Shown: in pieces, positions 11,198 to 22,949 of the stretch
Numbering within the stretch: position 1 is the first letter of the stretch
How the letters are laid out: each line of letters starts with the position of its first letter
Translations under genes and position numbers: made by a program
Assembly: GCA_025084515.1 (NCBI GenBank)
Contig: JAJAGP010000278.1
Coordinates: 231,001 to 295,000, forward strand
Direction of reading: 5' to 3'
Length of the DNA: 64,000 nucleotides
DNA from: Ancistrus triradiatus
Taxonomy: Eukaryota > Chordata > Actinopteri > Siluriformes > Loricariidae
Notes under the pieces: model-generated
Database searches by the model: none
What the model saw: the letters and a program-made list of their open reading frames with translations, nothing else
Told to the model about the DNA's origin: nothing

Positions 11198-14100
11198 ATG
11201 GGACGCCTGCTTCTGTTCTTCTGCGTGCTCTACATCTTATGCAGTCAGGTAAATATCTTCTAACAAGCTAAACTTTAATTTAAGGATACTTAATTTTAGG
11301 GGGAAAAAATAAAAACCGGACAAATAGTTAGGTAGGCTATATTAAGTCTAATTTGTTTATTTGGGTGTAGCAAGTTACTCGAGCTAATCTATGGGTATAA
11401 TGCGGCACGTTTTTATTCGGTATGGGTTCGATGATGGTTTTGCTTGTTTTAGGGTTTCTGCTCTGGGGTTTTTGAGCTGAAGCTGCAGGAGTTCCTCAAC
11501 AAGAAGGGCATCCAAGGCAACAGGAATTGCTGTAAGGGCGGAGTGACATCCCCGTACCAGCACTGCGACTGCAAAACGTTTTTTCGAGTTTGCCTGAAAC
11601 ATTACCAGCCCAATGCCAACCCGGAGCCGCCTTGTACCTACGGGAATGCGGTCACCCCCGTGTTGGGGTCCAACTCGTTCCAGATCCCAGACACCTTACC
11701 GGACGGCTCGTTTACCAACCCGATCAGGATGAACTTTGGTTTCACATGGCCGGTGAGTCTTGTTTAGATTTGGTTCCAAAGCTGGTTGTGTAGCCTAGTG
11801 TGTCAGAGTTAATGGTGTGTTAACGTGTCGAGAATCAGAACTGTTGATTGTATTGTGGTTGGTGCGACCACAAAGAACCGTTTACATAGCATAACATCGT
11901 TACAGTTTAGTGGAAGACATCATTCCGTCCAAAGATACTTATTTAAGGCTGTATAATTGGTCCAAATTACACATTCTCGTGTATTTATTGTTAATGATGA
12001 CACTTTATGAAAGCTATAACAGTCCCCTTTGTGCTCCCAGGGAACGTTTTCAATGATCATAGAGGCAGTTCACGCAGAGTCCAAAGACGATCTGACAACA
12101 GGTAGGTGATGATTTCCACTGAAGCCTTTTCAGTGCGAGTTTACACAAATTAGAATAGAATATAAATAGGTCTAATGACCATATTTTTCAATCTCACAGA
12201 AAACCCTGAGCGCATCATCAGCACCATGACCACGCAGAGGCACCTGACTGTGGGGGAAGACTGGTCCCAGGATCTGCACAGCGGCGGGAGAACCGAGCTC
12301 AAGTTCTCCTACCGGTTCGTCTGCGAAGAGCACTACTACGGAGAGGGTTGTTCGGTTTTCTGTCGACCCAGAGACGATACTTTCGGCCATTTTACCTGCG
12401 GGGAGCGCGGAGAGATCATCTGCGACGCCGGCTGGAAGGGCCAGTACTGCACCGAACGTGAGTAACGGACGGTGACGTTCAAAATTCAAATTTAAATTCC
12501 ATCAAACGGCCGTTAAAGCCGTTACTAACGACTGTTTGTGGTTAGCTGGGGGGGAAGTTATCACGGTGTTTAAAGACATGTTTATTGTCTAAAAACTACT
12601 TATTACTGTGAGAAACATGTGACTCAGTTGGTTCTTAAGTTGTACCAAGGTCTGCTACACAATACCACATTGTTTTATCACCATATTGGAAAGGAAAAAG
12701 ACCTAAACTCAGCTAAAGTTAACGGTTGTGAGGCGACTGACAGGGGCCCCCTTTTTCCCCTCCCAACTTTCACAACACCTCTTGATTTATTCAAGTTGGG
12801 GAAAGGAAAGTTCTCTTTTTTTCGGAATAATCTCACGCGTGCCATAAATTTACATGGCCTGGTCCTATTGGTCGCTCCCCAAGTGGGTCGGGTGCTGATT
12901 GGCTGGCGAGAGTGAGGTATTGTTCGAAGTGGGCAGCTGCCGGCAGCGCATAGACAATGGGGCAGCTGTCGCGCACTGGCTACACGCACACCAGCTGTCC
13001 ACTCTTATCTTCACTGTCCGGAGACACAGGAGAAAAAAGGGGTGAAGTGAAGAAAGTTTTTTGACCTATAGAGAAAAGAGAGAGAGAGAGAAACAGAAAA
13101 GAGTGAGAAGGGCAAAGAAGAGGCCCCTTGTTCATCTGGTCCCTTATTGTCCTTATGTTTTTTAGTGAACGTCCATTACAGTTATAGATTTTGTTTAAGT
13201 AGAACTTGTAATAGGTTTCAAGAAAAACAAATGAATATCATGGTCCTAATGAGTGTATTTGTCTCTTCTTTTTGTAGCTATCTGTCTTCCTGGGTGTGAT
13301 GAGGAACATGGTTTTTGTGAGAAACCTGGCGAGTGCAAGTAAGTAAACCAGCTTCTGAGAAATCAGTATTTCTGGTCAGAAGCTAGAACACTACTCATTA
13401 AGACACCAGAAAATGGTCTTACCATAGTGTTGCCTTAGCAGAACAATTCTTGGTTTCCCAAATAACAAATCTTCTACATCATGCCACCTGAACTTCTTTC
13501 ATGGCATCGCTTTAAAAAATCTTCTCAGGCAACTTGGTTCATTAAAGTTTCTTCAACGGTCTAAGCATGAACATGTAAAACAAAATTTATGAAGCCAGTC
13601 CCATTTTATTGCTTTCCTTTGCTAACTTTTGTTTGATTGCCCAACAGGTGCAGAGTGGGCTTCAAAGGGCGATACTGTGATGAGTGCATCCGTTACCCGG
13701 GATGCCTCCACGGGACGTGCCAGCAGCCGTGGCAATGCAACTGCCAGGAGGGATGGGGTGGTCTCTTCTGCAACCAGGGTAAGAAAGAAAGATTTGTAGC
13801 ATCTGAACGCCTACCACACACAATGATGATGTCAACACGTGTTCCTCTACTGGGGCAGTTGTCGGGGCTTTCGGAAAGATGAGGAAAAAACAGCTTGAAA
13901 TGAATGACAACTGATATTGACACACGTAAAGACACATGAGAGAGGACACTGACAGCTGTCCAGCTGCTGGCCGGCCAAGAGCTGGTGTTTTCATCGCTAA
14001 TCCCCATCTGTTGCACATGTGTTTCCCTCCCACCAGATCTGAACTACTGTACGCATCACAAGCCCTGCCTGAATGGAGCCACTTGTAGCAACACTGGCCA

Positions 14101-17100
14101 GGGAAGCTACACCTGTTCCTGTAAGCCCGGCTTCACGGGCACCAGCTGCGAGATCGAGGTCAACGAATGTGCCGGGAACCCCTGCCGCAATGGAGGGAGC
14201 TGCACTGTAAGTGTTCGTATTCAAATTAACAGTCTAAAGGATTTTGAAACTCCAAGTTCCCAAACCTGGGGTCCACACCCCACTCATTTCACTCAAAAAG
14301 AGTAGGGTGAACCATTATTATTCTTTTGTAACATCTTTGGGTTGTTAACAGAAAAAAATCCCTGCTTATGATTAATTTGTAGCTACATTTACAGCATTTA
14401 GCAGACACCCTTATCCAGAGCGACTTACAATTGATCCAGTCTTACAGTCCAAGCAATTGTGGGTTAAGGGTCTTGCTCAAAGACCCAACAGTGGCAGCTT
14501 GGCAGAAGTGGGATTTGAACCCTGGACCTTCTGCTCCATAGTCCAGTGCCTTACCTACTAGGCTACTACAGTCCCTGTCTTGTTAACCTGTCTTGAAAAG
14601 AGAAAAGGAGCCTAAATGATACGATGGGGAAACAAGCTGTGGTGGCAAGTGGTTAGGTGCAGGACTATGAACCAGAGGGCCCAGGGTTCAAATCCCATAT
14701 CAGCCAAGCTGCCACTGTTGGCTCCTTGAGCAAGATCCTTAACCCACAATTGCTTGGATTGTAAGACTGTATCAATTGTAAGTTTCTCTGGATAAGGGCA
14801 TTTGCTAAATGCTGTAAATGTAAAGCTATAAAATAAACCCAAGAAAAACGCTGTAATTTATGTACATTTTTGCTCATAAAGATTTGCAAGGAATCACTTT
14901 ATTCTTTTGGCCTGGTTTTGTTGCAGGGTAGGACACAGCTTTTCTTAGATACTCATAGAGGGGGGCTCCAAGGAAAAGAAGGTTGGGAACCTATTCCACC
15001 ATTAGCTTTGATTGAGGGAAAGTACTAAGAAGCAAGGAGCTACATAAAATATATTAAAAAATTTTTTTTCATTGTACAGGAGAGAAACAAGTCGTTCTTT
15101 GTTAGAAAATAGATCTCCACATCCCATAGCTCTTTACTTTCAGACTTTCATAGCTGGTCAGAGCAGGTATTGTAAAGTTGTAAAAATAACCCAAAGGAAA
15201 AGAAAAAACCTATAACTTATGTTCATTTTTGCCAATAAAGATTGCAATTATTCTTTTAATCTGTGTATGTTGCCGGCTGGGGGTCAGGGCACAGCTTTTC
15301 TTAGATACTCGTAGGGGGGGCTCCAAGGTAAAAGTTTAGGAACCTGTTCTAGGTCACCGTTAGCCTTGATTGAAGGAAAATACCAAAGAGCATAAGTGTG
15401 TATTACAACAAAACAAATCAGTGCAGGTACATGAAAATCTTAAAAAATAACGTTTTATCAGTGTACAGGAGAGAACCTCGTCATTCTTTGTCAGAAAATA
15501 GATCTTCACATCCAATAACTCTTTTCTTTACTTAAGACTTTCAGAGTTGGTCAAATAATCTATTGTAAAGTTATAAAGGGAACCCAAAAGAAAAGAAAAA
15601 AGCTATAAGTCATGTTAATTTTTCCCAATAAAGGTTTGCAGTGTATCACTTTATTTTGGTCTGTCTGCGATTCTTAGATACTTATAGGGGGGCTCCAAGG
15701 TAAAAAAGTTAGGAACCTGTTGCAGGCCAGCGTTAGCCTTGATTGAGGGAAAACACCAAGGAGCATAAGTGTGTACTACAACAAAATCATTGCAGCTACC
15801 TGAAAATAAGAAGAGAAACAAGTCATTCATTGTTAGAAAATAGATCTCCACATCCAATAACGCTTTACTTAAGACTTTCAGAGTTGGTCAGAGTGTGTAT
15901 TGTAAAGTTATCAGTAACAAATGTCATAATTTCTACCAGTGCTACATGTTTAGAAATCTGTTGGTTATCTCACCTTTCAGGACTTGGAGAACACTTACAG
16001 CTGCGCCTGCCCTCCTGGTTACTATGGCAAAAATTGCGAGCTGAGCGCCATGACGTGTGCCGACGGGCCCTGCTTCAACGGCGGACGCTGTGCCGATAAC
16101 CCCGATGGTGGGTACTTCTGCCAGTGTCCTACAGGCTACGCTGGCTTCAACTGCGAGAAGAAGATTGACCACTGCACGTCCGCTCCATGTTCAAACGGTA
16201 TAACCACGGTATCGTATAAAACGGTATCTTTCACATCACGGGTGCCAGAACTGTGCCGGAAATGTGCCAGCTTGACTTCTACTAACGTTCTGTTCCTTCT
16301 GTTGCCCTCCAGGTGCCCGTTGTGTGGACCTTGTGAACTCTTACCTTTGCCAGTGTCCTGAGGGTTTCACCGGGATGAACTGTGATCGCGCCAGCGACGA
16401 GTGCTCCCTCTATCCCTGCCAAAATAGTGGCACCTGTCAGGAAGGTGCCAACGGCTACACTTGCACCTGTCCTCCCGGTTACACCGGGCGTAACTGTAGC
16501 TCGCCTATCAGCCGCTGCCAGCACAACCCCTGCCACAACGGCGCCACGTGTCACGAACGCAACAACCGGTACGTCTGCGCCTGTGTGCCCGGCTATGGCG
16601 GGCGCAACTGCCAGTTCCTGCTGCCGGAGCGAGCGTCCCAGGCAGCCGGTGACATCCCCTGGACGGCTGTGGGTTCTGGAGTGCTGCTGGTGTTGCTGCT
16701 GATCGTGGCCTGTGCGGTCCTGGTGGTCTGCGTGAGGTCGAAAGTGCAAAAGCAGCGGAAGAACCGCGAGGAGGAAGCGGCCAACGGGGAAACCGAAACG
16801 ATCAACAACCTGACCAACAACTGCCACCGCGACAAAGACCTCAGCATCAGCGTGGTGTCGGGGCTGGCGCCGCTCAAGAACATCAACAAGAAGATCGACT
16901 TCCACAGCGAGCACGACCTGAGCTCCAACGCGGAGAAGAGCGCCTACAAGTCGAGGCACCAAGGCACGGACTACAACCTCGTACACGAAGTCAAGTACGA
17001 AGTCAAGCACGAGGTAAAGCTGGAGCACACTGGGAAAGAGACGGCGGCAAAGGAACTGGCCGAGAGCTGCGAGGACGTGAAGGGGCAGAGCTCGCAGGAT

Positions 17101-18480
17101 TCCTACGAGTTCGAGGACAAAAGGCGAAAGCGCCTGAAAAGGTAAGGGCGCCACGAGCGACAGATTTCTGCTCCACGATTCGTTCGCTGCCTTTCCGCCC
17201 GGTATTAACGTCTTCGCACATCTTTCGTTTGCAGTGACGCCTCGAAGTATTCCGAGTCAAGAAACTCCGAGTCCAAGTTCTCGGAGTCGAAGTATCCAGA
17301 GTCAAACTATTCCGACTTGCTGTATTCCGAGTCAGCATGCGCATCGGCGTGCGCATCGGCGGCCGTGTCGGCGTGTGTTGACACCAAATACAAGTCCGTC
17401 ATGGTCATGTCGGAGGAAAAAGACGAATGTGTCATAGCAACTGAGGTGAGTGTCAAGAAATGATGGCTTGTAAGTAGAGATGCACCGACCTGTTTTTTTA
17501 TATAATCTTTTTTATTGAGGAGTATAAGAAAGAAATTAAAAACAAACGACAAGCAATAAACCTAGCAATGACTAAATACAGATCGTCTAAATTTACAAAC
17601 ACCTCAAAGATTTTTCATTTAAACCCGAACCATATCTCACACCCAAGAATGCAGCACCTTTCGAAGTGAATCTAATCGTCTCCAGATTAAAAAATTGCAA
17701 AACATCGTGGATCCACAATCAAACGGAAGGTGGTTTTACAGCTAATAAAAAAGTGAAAGCTAGGATATCTGATTGAACTCAAGTTAATGAAGACGGCTCA
17801 GCAATATTTACTCTTGCAGACCAAATACTGCAAAAATTAGACCGATATTAGAAATCGTCTGTTTTTTTAGTGTGATCAGTTTCATATAAATGATTCTGTG
17901 CTGGTCACATTTATGTTTAGCAGCACCCGATGGTGACAGCGGCTCAAACAGTTCATGTTTTAAACAGTTCAAGCTTTAAACACGGCTCAGACACTCTGTT
18001 TAGGAGACTGGACGAATTTTGATGATGTTTTGAGTGCTACTTAGTCAGCCAGATAGTCTCTCTCTATATAGTGCAATACTAATGAGGGAGTATGGATACT
18101 AAAGAGGGAGCAGTGATCTATTTCGGACATGTCATAAGTGTGGAGGTCGTGCTGTTTAGCAATAATAAGCCATGGAGGAACAACTCTGAAATGTTTGGAA
18201 CAACGAATTTAACAAAACTAACAAAGGCAAAGATTTTAAAGCTGAAGACACAAGCCATTAGCCGCTGCTATCTATACGTTATCATTAAAATAAAAGTTGA
18301 ACGAAAATGTTTCCGTATGATGCCATTGATAATTCTTAGACAAAAAGAAAACCAGAAAGCCGAAAGGAAAGCACAATCGGTGCATCTCTGCTTGTAATAG
18401 TGACAGTAGATCCTCCCTGCCTTAATATCTGACCCTAAGCACCATTTCTTTGCTCCTTTCCCCTCCCTGCTCAGGTGTAA
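11198..18480 (+). CDS. dla: Delta-like Notch ligand (DLL1 class, deltaA/deltaD type)
   Basis: Single-pass Notch ligand acting at the cell surface in lateral inhibition. CDS exons: 11198-11248, 11453-11752, 12041-12101, 12200-12457, 13278-13338, 13648-13778, 14037-14206, 15981-16197, 16313-17141, 17235-17445 and 18475-18480. All have GT-AG borders and matching phases, giving 764 aa. Order: signal peptide (about 1-21), MNNL region, DSL domain (about 179-221, with 'HYYGEGCSVFC'), eight EGF repeats (about 225-516), transmembrane helix (about 535-557) and a cytoplasmic tail. The tail has YSES-type repeats, a Cys/Ser/Ala cluster and a C-terminal ATEV PDZ ligand. The start has a good context (A at -3, G at +4). 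Delta class is certain. I favour dla because the recalled zebrafish DeltaA is about 770 aa and DeltaD about 717 aa, but dld is possible. Confidence 0.93.
12934..12997. promoter_or_regulatory. Candidate proneural enhancer core in Delta intron 4
   Basis: Three CAGCTG E-boxes (12,934-12,939, 12,963-12,968, 12,992-12,997) flank a SOX-type ACAATGG (12,954-12,960). Just upstream, about 12,865-12,905, are CCAAT-like words on both strands ('cctattggtcgc', 'ctgattggctgg'). Two further CAGCTG boxes lie in intron 6 (13,953-13,958 and 13,961-13,966). Delta genes are known targets of proneural bHLH factors with SOX/POU partners. Activity here is inference. Confidence 0.4.
14386..14572 (-). repeat. tRNA-derived SINE, copy 1
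   Basis: Contains 'tttagcagacacccttatcc' and 'gcgacttacaattgatcc', and on the minus strand a B-box-like GGTTCAAATCC. It is the inverted partner of the copy at 14.62-14.83 kb. It lies in Delta intron 7. Confidence 0.7.
14622..14826 (+). repeat. tRNA-derived SINE, copy 2 (inverted relative to copy 1)
   Basis: The head has an A-box-like 'tggcaagtggttaggtgc' and a B-box 'gggttcaaatccc'. The tail ends in 'gctaaatgctgtaaatgtaa'. With copy 1 it makes a head-to-head inverted pair about 50 bp apart, able to form a long hairpin in pre-mRNA. Confidence 0.75.
14829..15909. repeat. Tandem triplication of an hAT-like non-autonomous repeat
   Basis: Three consecutive units (about 14,829-15,180, 15,181-15,569, 15,570-15,909) each contain 'cttagatact' followed by a run of G and 'gctccaagg', and 'gaaaatagatct...cacatcc'. 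Units are about 340-390 bp and diverged by substitutions and small indels. Related single copies lie at 23.91-24.09 kb and 26.19-26.40 kb. The latter ends in 'ggttgggaaccactga', reminiscent of hAT terminal repeats. Confidence 0.75.
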
Positions 18481-19810
18481 TGGGGCCTCCGGGAAGCCGA
18501 TGCTCATTGTACGCTACGGGAGGCATTTTAACCTCCCGTGGAAAATGCTGCTGCTGCTCGAAACCTTGGGTGGATCTGTCCCACCTCGTGACTACTGCTG
18601 CTGAGAAAGTAGGACTGATTTTAACTGATATTCAGGGTGAGCTGGTTCTCTGTTCTGAAAGAAGCACAGGCGAAAAAAGGTACGGTGGCCTGTGGGCTCA
18701 GACACGAACAGAGGGGTCACTAAAAAGTCTGCCGCCCCTCTTCGCGACGTATCTGTAAAATTTACCTGTAAAGCCATTTTTATGAAAAAGTGTTGGACAG
18801 TGTGTGTCCATGTTCGTCTCTTAGATTTATGAAGGGGTAAAAAAGGAAAAGAAGGAAAGAAAAATTGGAACGGATAAAGAAGTCCAGGAAACGTATCGTA
18901 TGGCGATGTTCCGCCATGCGGCGCACGGATGTTTTTATTGATATTTTGGCAACATTTGCTGTCTATTGTTTTTTTCCCGCCAATTTCTCCAAGTTCCGTG
19001 CCCAGAGAACCGTGCACCGAAACGCGAAACGCGTCGAAGAAGAGTAGATTACGAAATGTATCACAGCGTTCTCGCCAATTTCCGTCTCTTGGATCCTATG
19101 GCAACGTCGTGGCAACGTTTGAGCAATATTTTGGCAACATTTGCTGTGTTTCTTCGCCAATTATCTCCGAGCCCCCGCTGTGCAAGAGACTACATCAGAT
19201 CGGTGGATGTTTGGCCATACTGGCCTGTCTTTCGCTAGGTTGAATGTTGCGTGATGTCACATTCGGTCACATGACCAGCGATATGAGACGATATGTTATT
19301 ACCAGATCACTGTGTAAATGGGAAAAAGAAAAAAGAAAACGAACGCAAAAAGCAAAAAAATCCCTAAGTCTTCCGAGCTTCCACTTCTTTTGTAATATGG
19401 TTTATATGGTTTTTTTTTGTATAAGTCTGTAATTATTTTCCTGTTATTCATATGAATATCATTTGTCGTGCTCGTTCCTTTGTTATTACGAGAAAAAAAG
19501 GTGTATGATTTAAGTTAATTTATTTTATTTAAGTTGTAAGCTGTATTTGTGAATGTTTCTCATGTTTTTTAAGATTATTTAAGTTCTTTCCTAAGTCGTA
19601 CTTGTTACTTTGCAATGGCACTTCGGGTTGCTGGGATGTCTGAAGATAATATTATTTAAAAAAGGATTGTAAAAAGAAGGTTATTAACGCTATCGTTTTC
19701 ATTCCTGGATATTTTTCTGCTTTTGTTTTTTTTTGTTGTTTTGTTTTGTTTCTCAGAAGGATTTAGCTTAAATTATTTTTCCAAATAAAGATTATGAAAT
19801 ATTACCATGG
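18481..19810 (+). other. Delta 3' UTR with internal direct repeat
   Basis: Follows the two-codon last exon. Two copies of 'atattttggcaacatttgct' (18,941-18,960 and 19,126-19,145), each followed shortly by 'cgccaatt', form a direct repeat. The distal part is U-rich. ORFs in this stretch show no recognisable product. Confidence 0.6.
19784..19789 (+). terminator. Delta polyadenylation signal
   Basis: Canonical AATAAA about 1.3 kb after the Delta stop codon, followed by T-rich and GT-containing sequence. It is the first clear hexamer on the strand after the U-rich tail. Confidence 0.7.
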
Positions 19811-19861
19811 GTTGCTCTTGTTGTTATTTATTTATTTATTGTCTAGTTTTATTTATTGAAG

Positions 19862-20118
19862 CGTGTTCTGAGGGCAGTATTGTTCCTGTGAGGCGACCAA
19901 TCAGAACACAGAGGTAGTTAATGCGGCCAAAAACGCTCACTGCTTCGAAAGCAAGCAGCTCAACTGTCGCTCAAATGGAAAAGAAAATGGTTAAATACAC
20001 AGGTAAGTAAGCATTGAGCATTTCGCCGCATTCAAATATATTATAACCACGCCCCCTCCGTGTTCTGATTGGCCGCTTCACAGAACCAATCGTGTTTAAT
20101 ACTGCCCTCGGAAAACTT
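19862..20118. mobile_element. Fold-back MITE-like element of about 250 bp
   Basis: The left end 'ctgagggcagtattgttcct' and 'gaccaatcagaacac' is mirrored by the right end 'gtgttctgattggccgc' and 'aatactgccctcgg', giving inverted ends of about 50 bp. There is no coding capacity. It sits just downstream of the Delta polyadenylation signal. Confidence 0.75.
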
Positions 20119-20189
20119 TACAGTAAATACAACTCCAGTAATTTGCGGTATGTTGTGTGAAGTCTTGAGTACTTAAGTCATTTGTTTGT

Positions 20190-20670
20190 ATATCTTTACT
20201 TTATTGAAGCGTTTCCATTTTGGGCGACTTTTTACTTTAACTAAAGTACTTTTTTTTTTTTTACTCCACAACATTATAAATCTGTCGTTCCTTTTGACAT
20301 TTAAAACGGAAAGAAGTGAGAAGCAAGAACACCAATCAGCACGCACTTTGTTTTGAACTTGTTTTGATCTGTCGGACTAATTAACGATATTTTGTTAAAA
20401 GATTAGTGGACCAAGAGCGACATTAGACTCTTTTTATCTCAGATTAGTGGATTAAGGAAGAGTCTTGCTACAAAAATGATAGCAGGACATTAGAGCCACC
20501 ATAAATCATGGTACTCTTACATTTGATCCTTAAGTACATTTGGAGGCAAATACTTTTGTACTTTTGCTCAAGAGGAGTTCTAAAGAAAGGATTCTACTTT
20601 AACTGGGTAATATTTTATCTTCAGTATTTCTACTTTAACTCAAGTACATGGTTTTTGTACTTCGTTGGTA
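20190..20670. repeat. Degenerate 'tactttaactcaagtac' repeat
   Basis: Contains mirrored words 'ttactttaactaaagtact' and 'tactttaactcaagtaca', typical of a widespread fish DNA-element family. A related short stretch lies at about 47.27-47.36 kb and possibly 5.14-5.26 kb. No transposase frame. Confidence 0.5.
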
Positions 20671-20879
20671 GATACAATCAGAAACCAGAAACCCATTCAG
20701 AGTGTAAGAACCTGGGCTTTCACAGAGAGGGTGCAGGTAACCTCCCGGGCATGGCGGTGCCAGTGACCCAAGAACGCGTCTCCAGAACCGATATTTGACG
20801 AAAACAGAGCTCTCCCCGTGTTCCAAGCTGACTCATATTTATAGCTTGCAAAGACCTCTAAAGATTCGATCCAGCACGT

Positions 20880-21117
20880 ATCACTTTTCTCCTCGCAACG
20901 AGAAGGTGCTGGGTTTTCTCCCAGGTGGTTTGGTCTGGATTTGGTTTACTCCAGGTACTCCGGTTTCCTCTCAGAGTCCAAAGACATGCATTAGGTTAAT
21001 TGGTGTGTCTAAAGTGCCCCTAGTGTGTGAGCCCTACGATGGACTGGCGCCCTGTCTAGGGTTGTTCCTGCCTTGCGCCCCGGCTCTCCTGCGACCAGGA
21101 TTAAGCGGATAAGAAAA
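20880..21117 (+). repeat. Mermaid-like SINE or LINE 3' tail
   Basis: Contains the well-known fish block 'ctccggtttcctctcagagt', 'ccaaagacatgc', 'ggttaattggtg' and 'gatggactggcgccctgtc'. A short 3' piece of the same family lies at about 30,970-31,045. 5' truncated and without ORF. Confidence 0.7.
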
Positions 21118-22949
21118 GATGGTGGTCGTATCACTTGTAAACCATTCAAATGCTGGAACTCCGAAATCTGTGCCAATTCATATTTAGCCTTTCTTATTCA
21201 ATTCTTTAGAAAGTCCTGAATCAACAACAGTTGTTTCTCCGGCCCGACACATTTTAGAATAAATCAGGAACGTTTCTCTGAGTTGGCGAGACGACAAACT
21301 TTTCCATTTCACCCCCCCTCATTACCCAACACGCTGGCTCGATAGAAAATCTGAACTTTTTTAAGTCTTTTACGGCGGTCGAAGGGTTTTCTTCGCGTTA
21401 TTAGTGGTCCTTTAGAGGAATGGGTGGATGGATAGAGGGAGGGGGTTCAGTCCTTTTGATAGGGATGTGAACAGAGCTAATCATTGCCATCTGCTGCAGC
21501 CTCCTGCTCACCCCATACCGAGCCATTCAAACTTTATACAGTCCTCCCTCTGGCTCGGCCACACATAGAACCCCGCTCTGAAAAAACATGGCAAAGCGGT
21601 TCCAATTATGCCGACAACTCTGTCAACACTGGCAAACCGCTTCGAGTTATTTTATTATCGGTCGGAGGTTTGATTTATGCTAAACTGAAGAGTGAAGTGT
21701 TTCAATCGCGATCGACACCAGATCACTAACTTTTACTTTTAATTTTAAAACGCCACCAAGATTATCTTCGTTCTAAAACTTCTGAGTGCCCCAAACCTGT
21801 TTACCCCAAGGCTGATTTATAGAGACACATGTTTGGCAGGACATGGCTTGCGTTTTGGTGCAGATCCCTCAGGACGGTCGTCAGCAGGACTCTGGGGAGT
21901 GGGCGGCGTCACGCACAATGCTGCCGCGGACAATGGCGCAATACAATAGCGCAACATTTGGAAGTGCCAGTGTGCCTCTGAATGGACGGAGCAGGGGAGC
22001 AGGGAGAAGATGGGATGGGTGGAGGGAGGGGAGGGGGGCTGCGGGCCCAAAAGAACGACAGATGTTGTCTGTCCTCCTGAGTCAAAGCGCCCTGCAGGCA
22101 GAAAACACCAGCTAGACCCCACATGGCCAAGGAAGACGACGGAGACAATTGAAACGCTTAAAGTTCGGGCCAAACTCACTTTGATCCGCTCGGCTAATCA
22201 CAGATTGCTCTGGGGCAGCTTCACATAACTTTGCTTCTTGTTTAGAGTGCCTGACCTAAAAGCCGTTCGTGTACAAAAATCCTGTGATGACGTTCTAGGT
22301 TCAGAGAACAAAGTCAAGCTCTTGTTTGCTTTGGCTTCAAAGAAAATTGATTTTTTAGTGTAAATAACCTCGCGTGAACAGGAACCAGAAACTCCTACAT
22401 GGTGGAACTGATGCACAATCCGAGAGACCTGCCTTTTCAGAGGCGGGGTTCGTATCCCACCTCTGGCAAGGTGAGGTATGCCTATTGGTTGGATTCTGCG
22501 TCAGTTCTGCAGACCTCTGAAAAAAACTGGCATTCCAGCTGTGTGCCAGGACATACTCTCCAACATCAGGGCCCAACCTCACAGTCATGTTCCAAAACCA
22601 TGAAGACTGAGGAAGCAAACGAGGACAAACTCCAAACTAACACTCATGTTTCTTAGGTCATTTCTGGGTGTCGACAAACTTTTGGCTACATATTGTATGG
22701 CTTCCATAAAAGCCTCTTTGAGCCTCAAATCTTCTATCTAAAGAGGTTCTGGTGAGAACATGATCTGAGGTTCAAAGGTCCAGTCTTATATTTAGATTTA
22801 GAGATAATTTGAATAAACTGTGTCTAATAAAGTTCAGTGTAAAAGCAAAGCTTATTTTCTTTTAGTGTCGAACAACCGAGTGCCATTTATTTTATTCCAG
22901 AACTGGCTAAATGAAAATGTTATTGTTTCCTAATTAAACACATGTTAAT

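Noticed and set aside
14622..14700. Possible tRNA gene (A and B box present)
   Set aside because: It belongs to a SINE head, with a matching inverted copy next to it; no proper acceptor stem was found.
16282..17154. 290-codon open frame on the minus strand
   Set aside because: It is the antisense shadow of Delta exon 9; the plus strand carries the conserved EGF, transmembrane and tail sequence.
11198..18480. deltaB, deltaC or DLL4 identity for the Delta gene
   Set aside because: The ATEV tail, eight EGF repeats, 'LKLQEFLNKKG' N-terminus and 764-aa length fit DLL1-class deltaA/deltaD; deltaB and deltaC are shorter with different tails.
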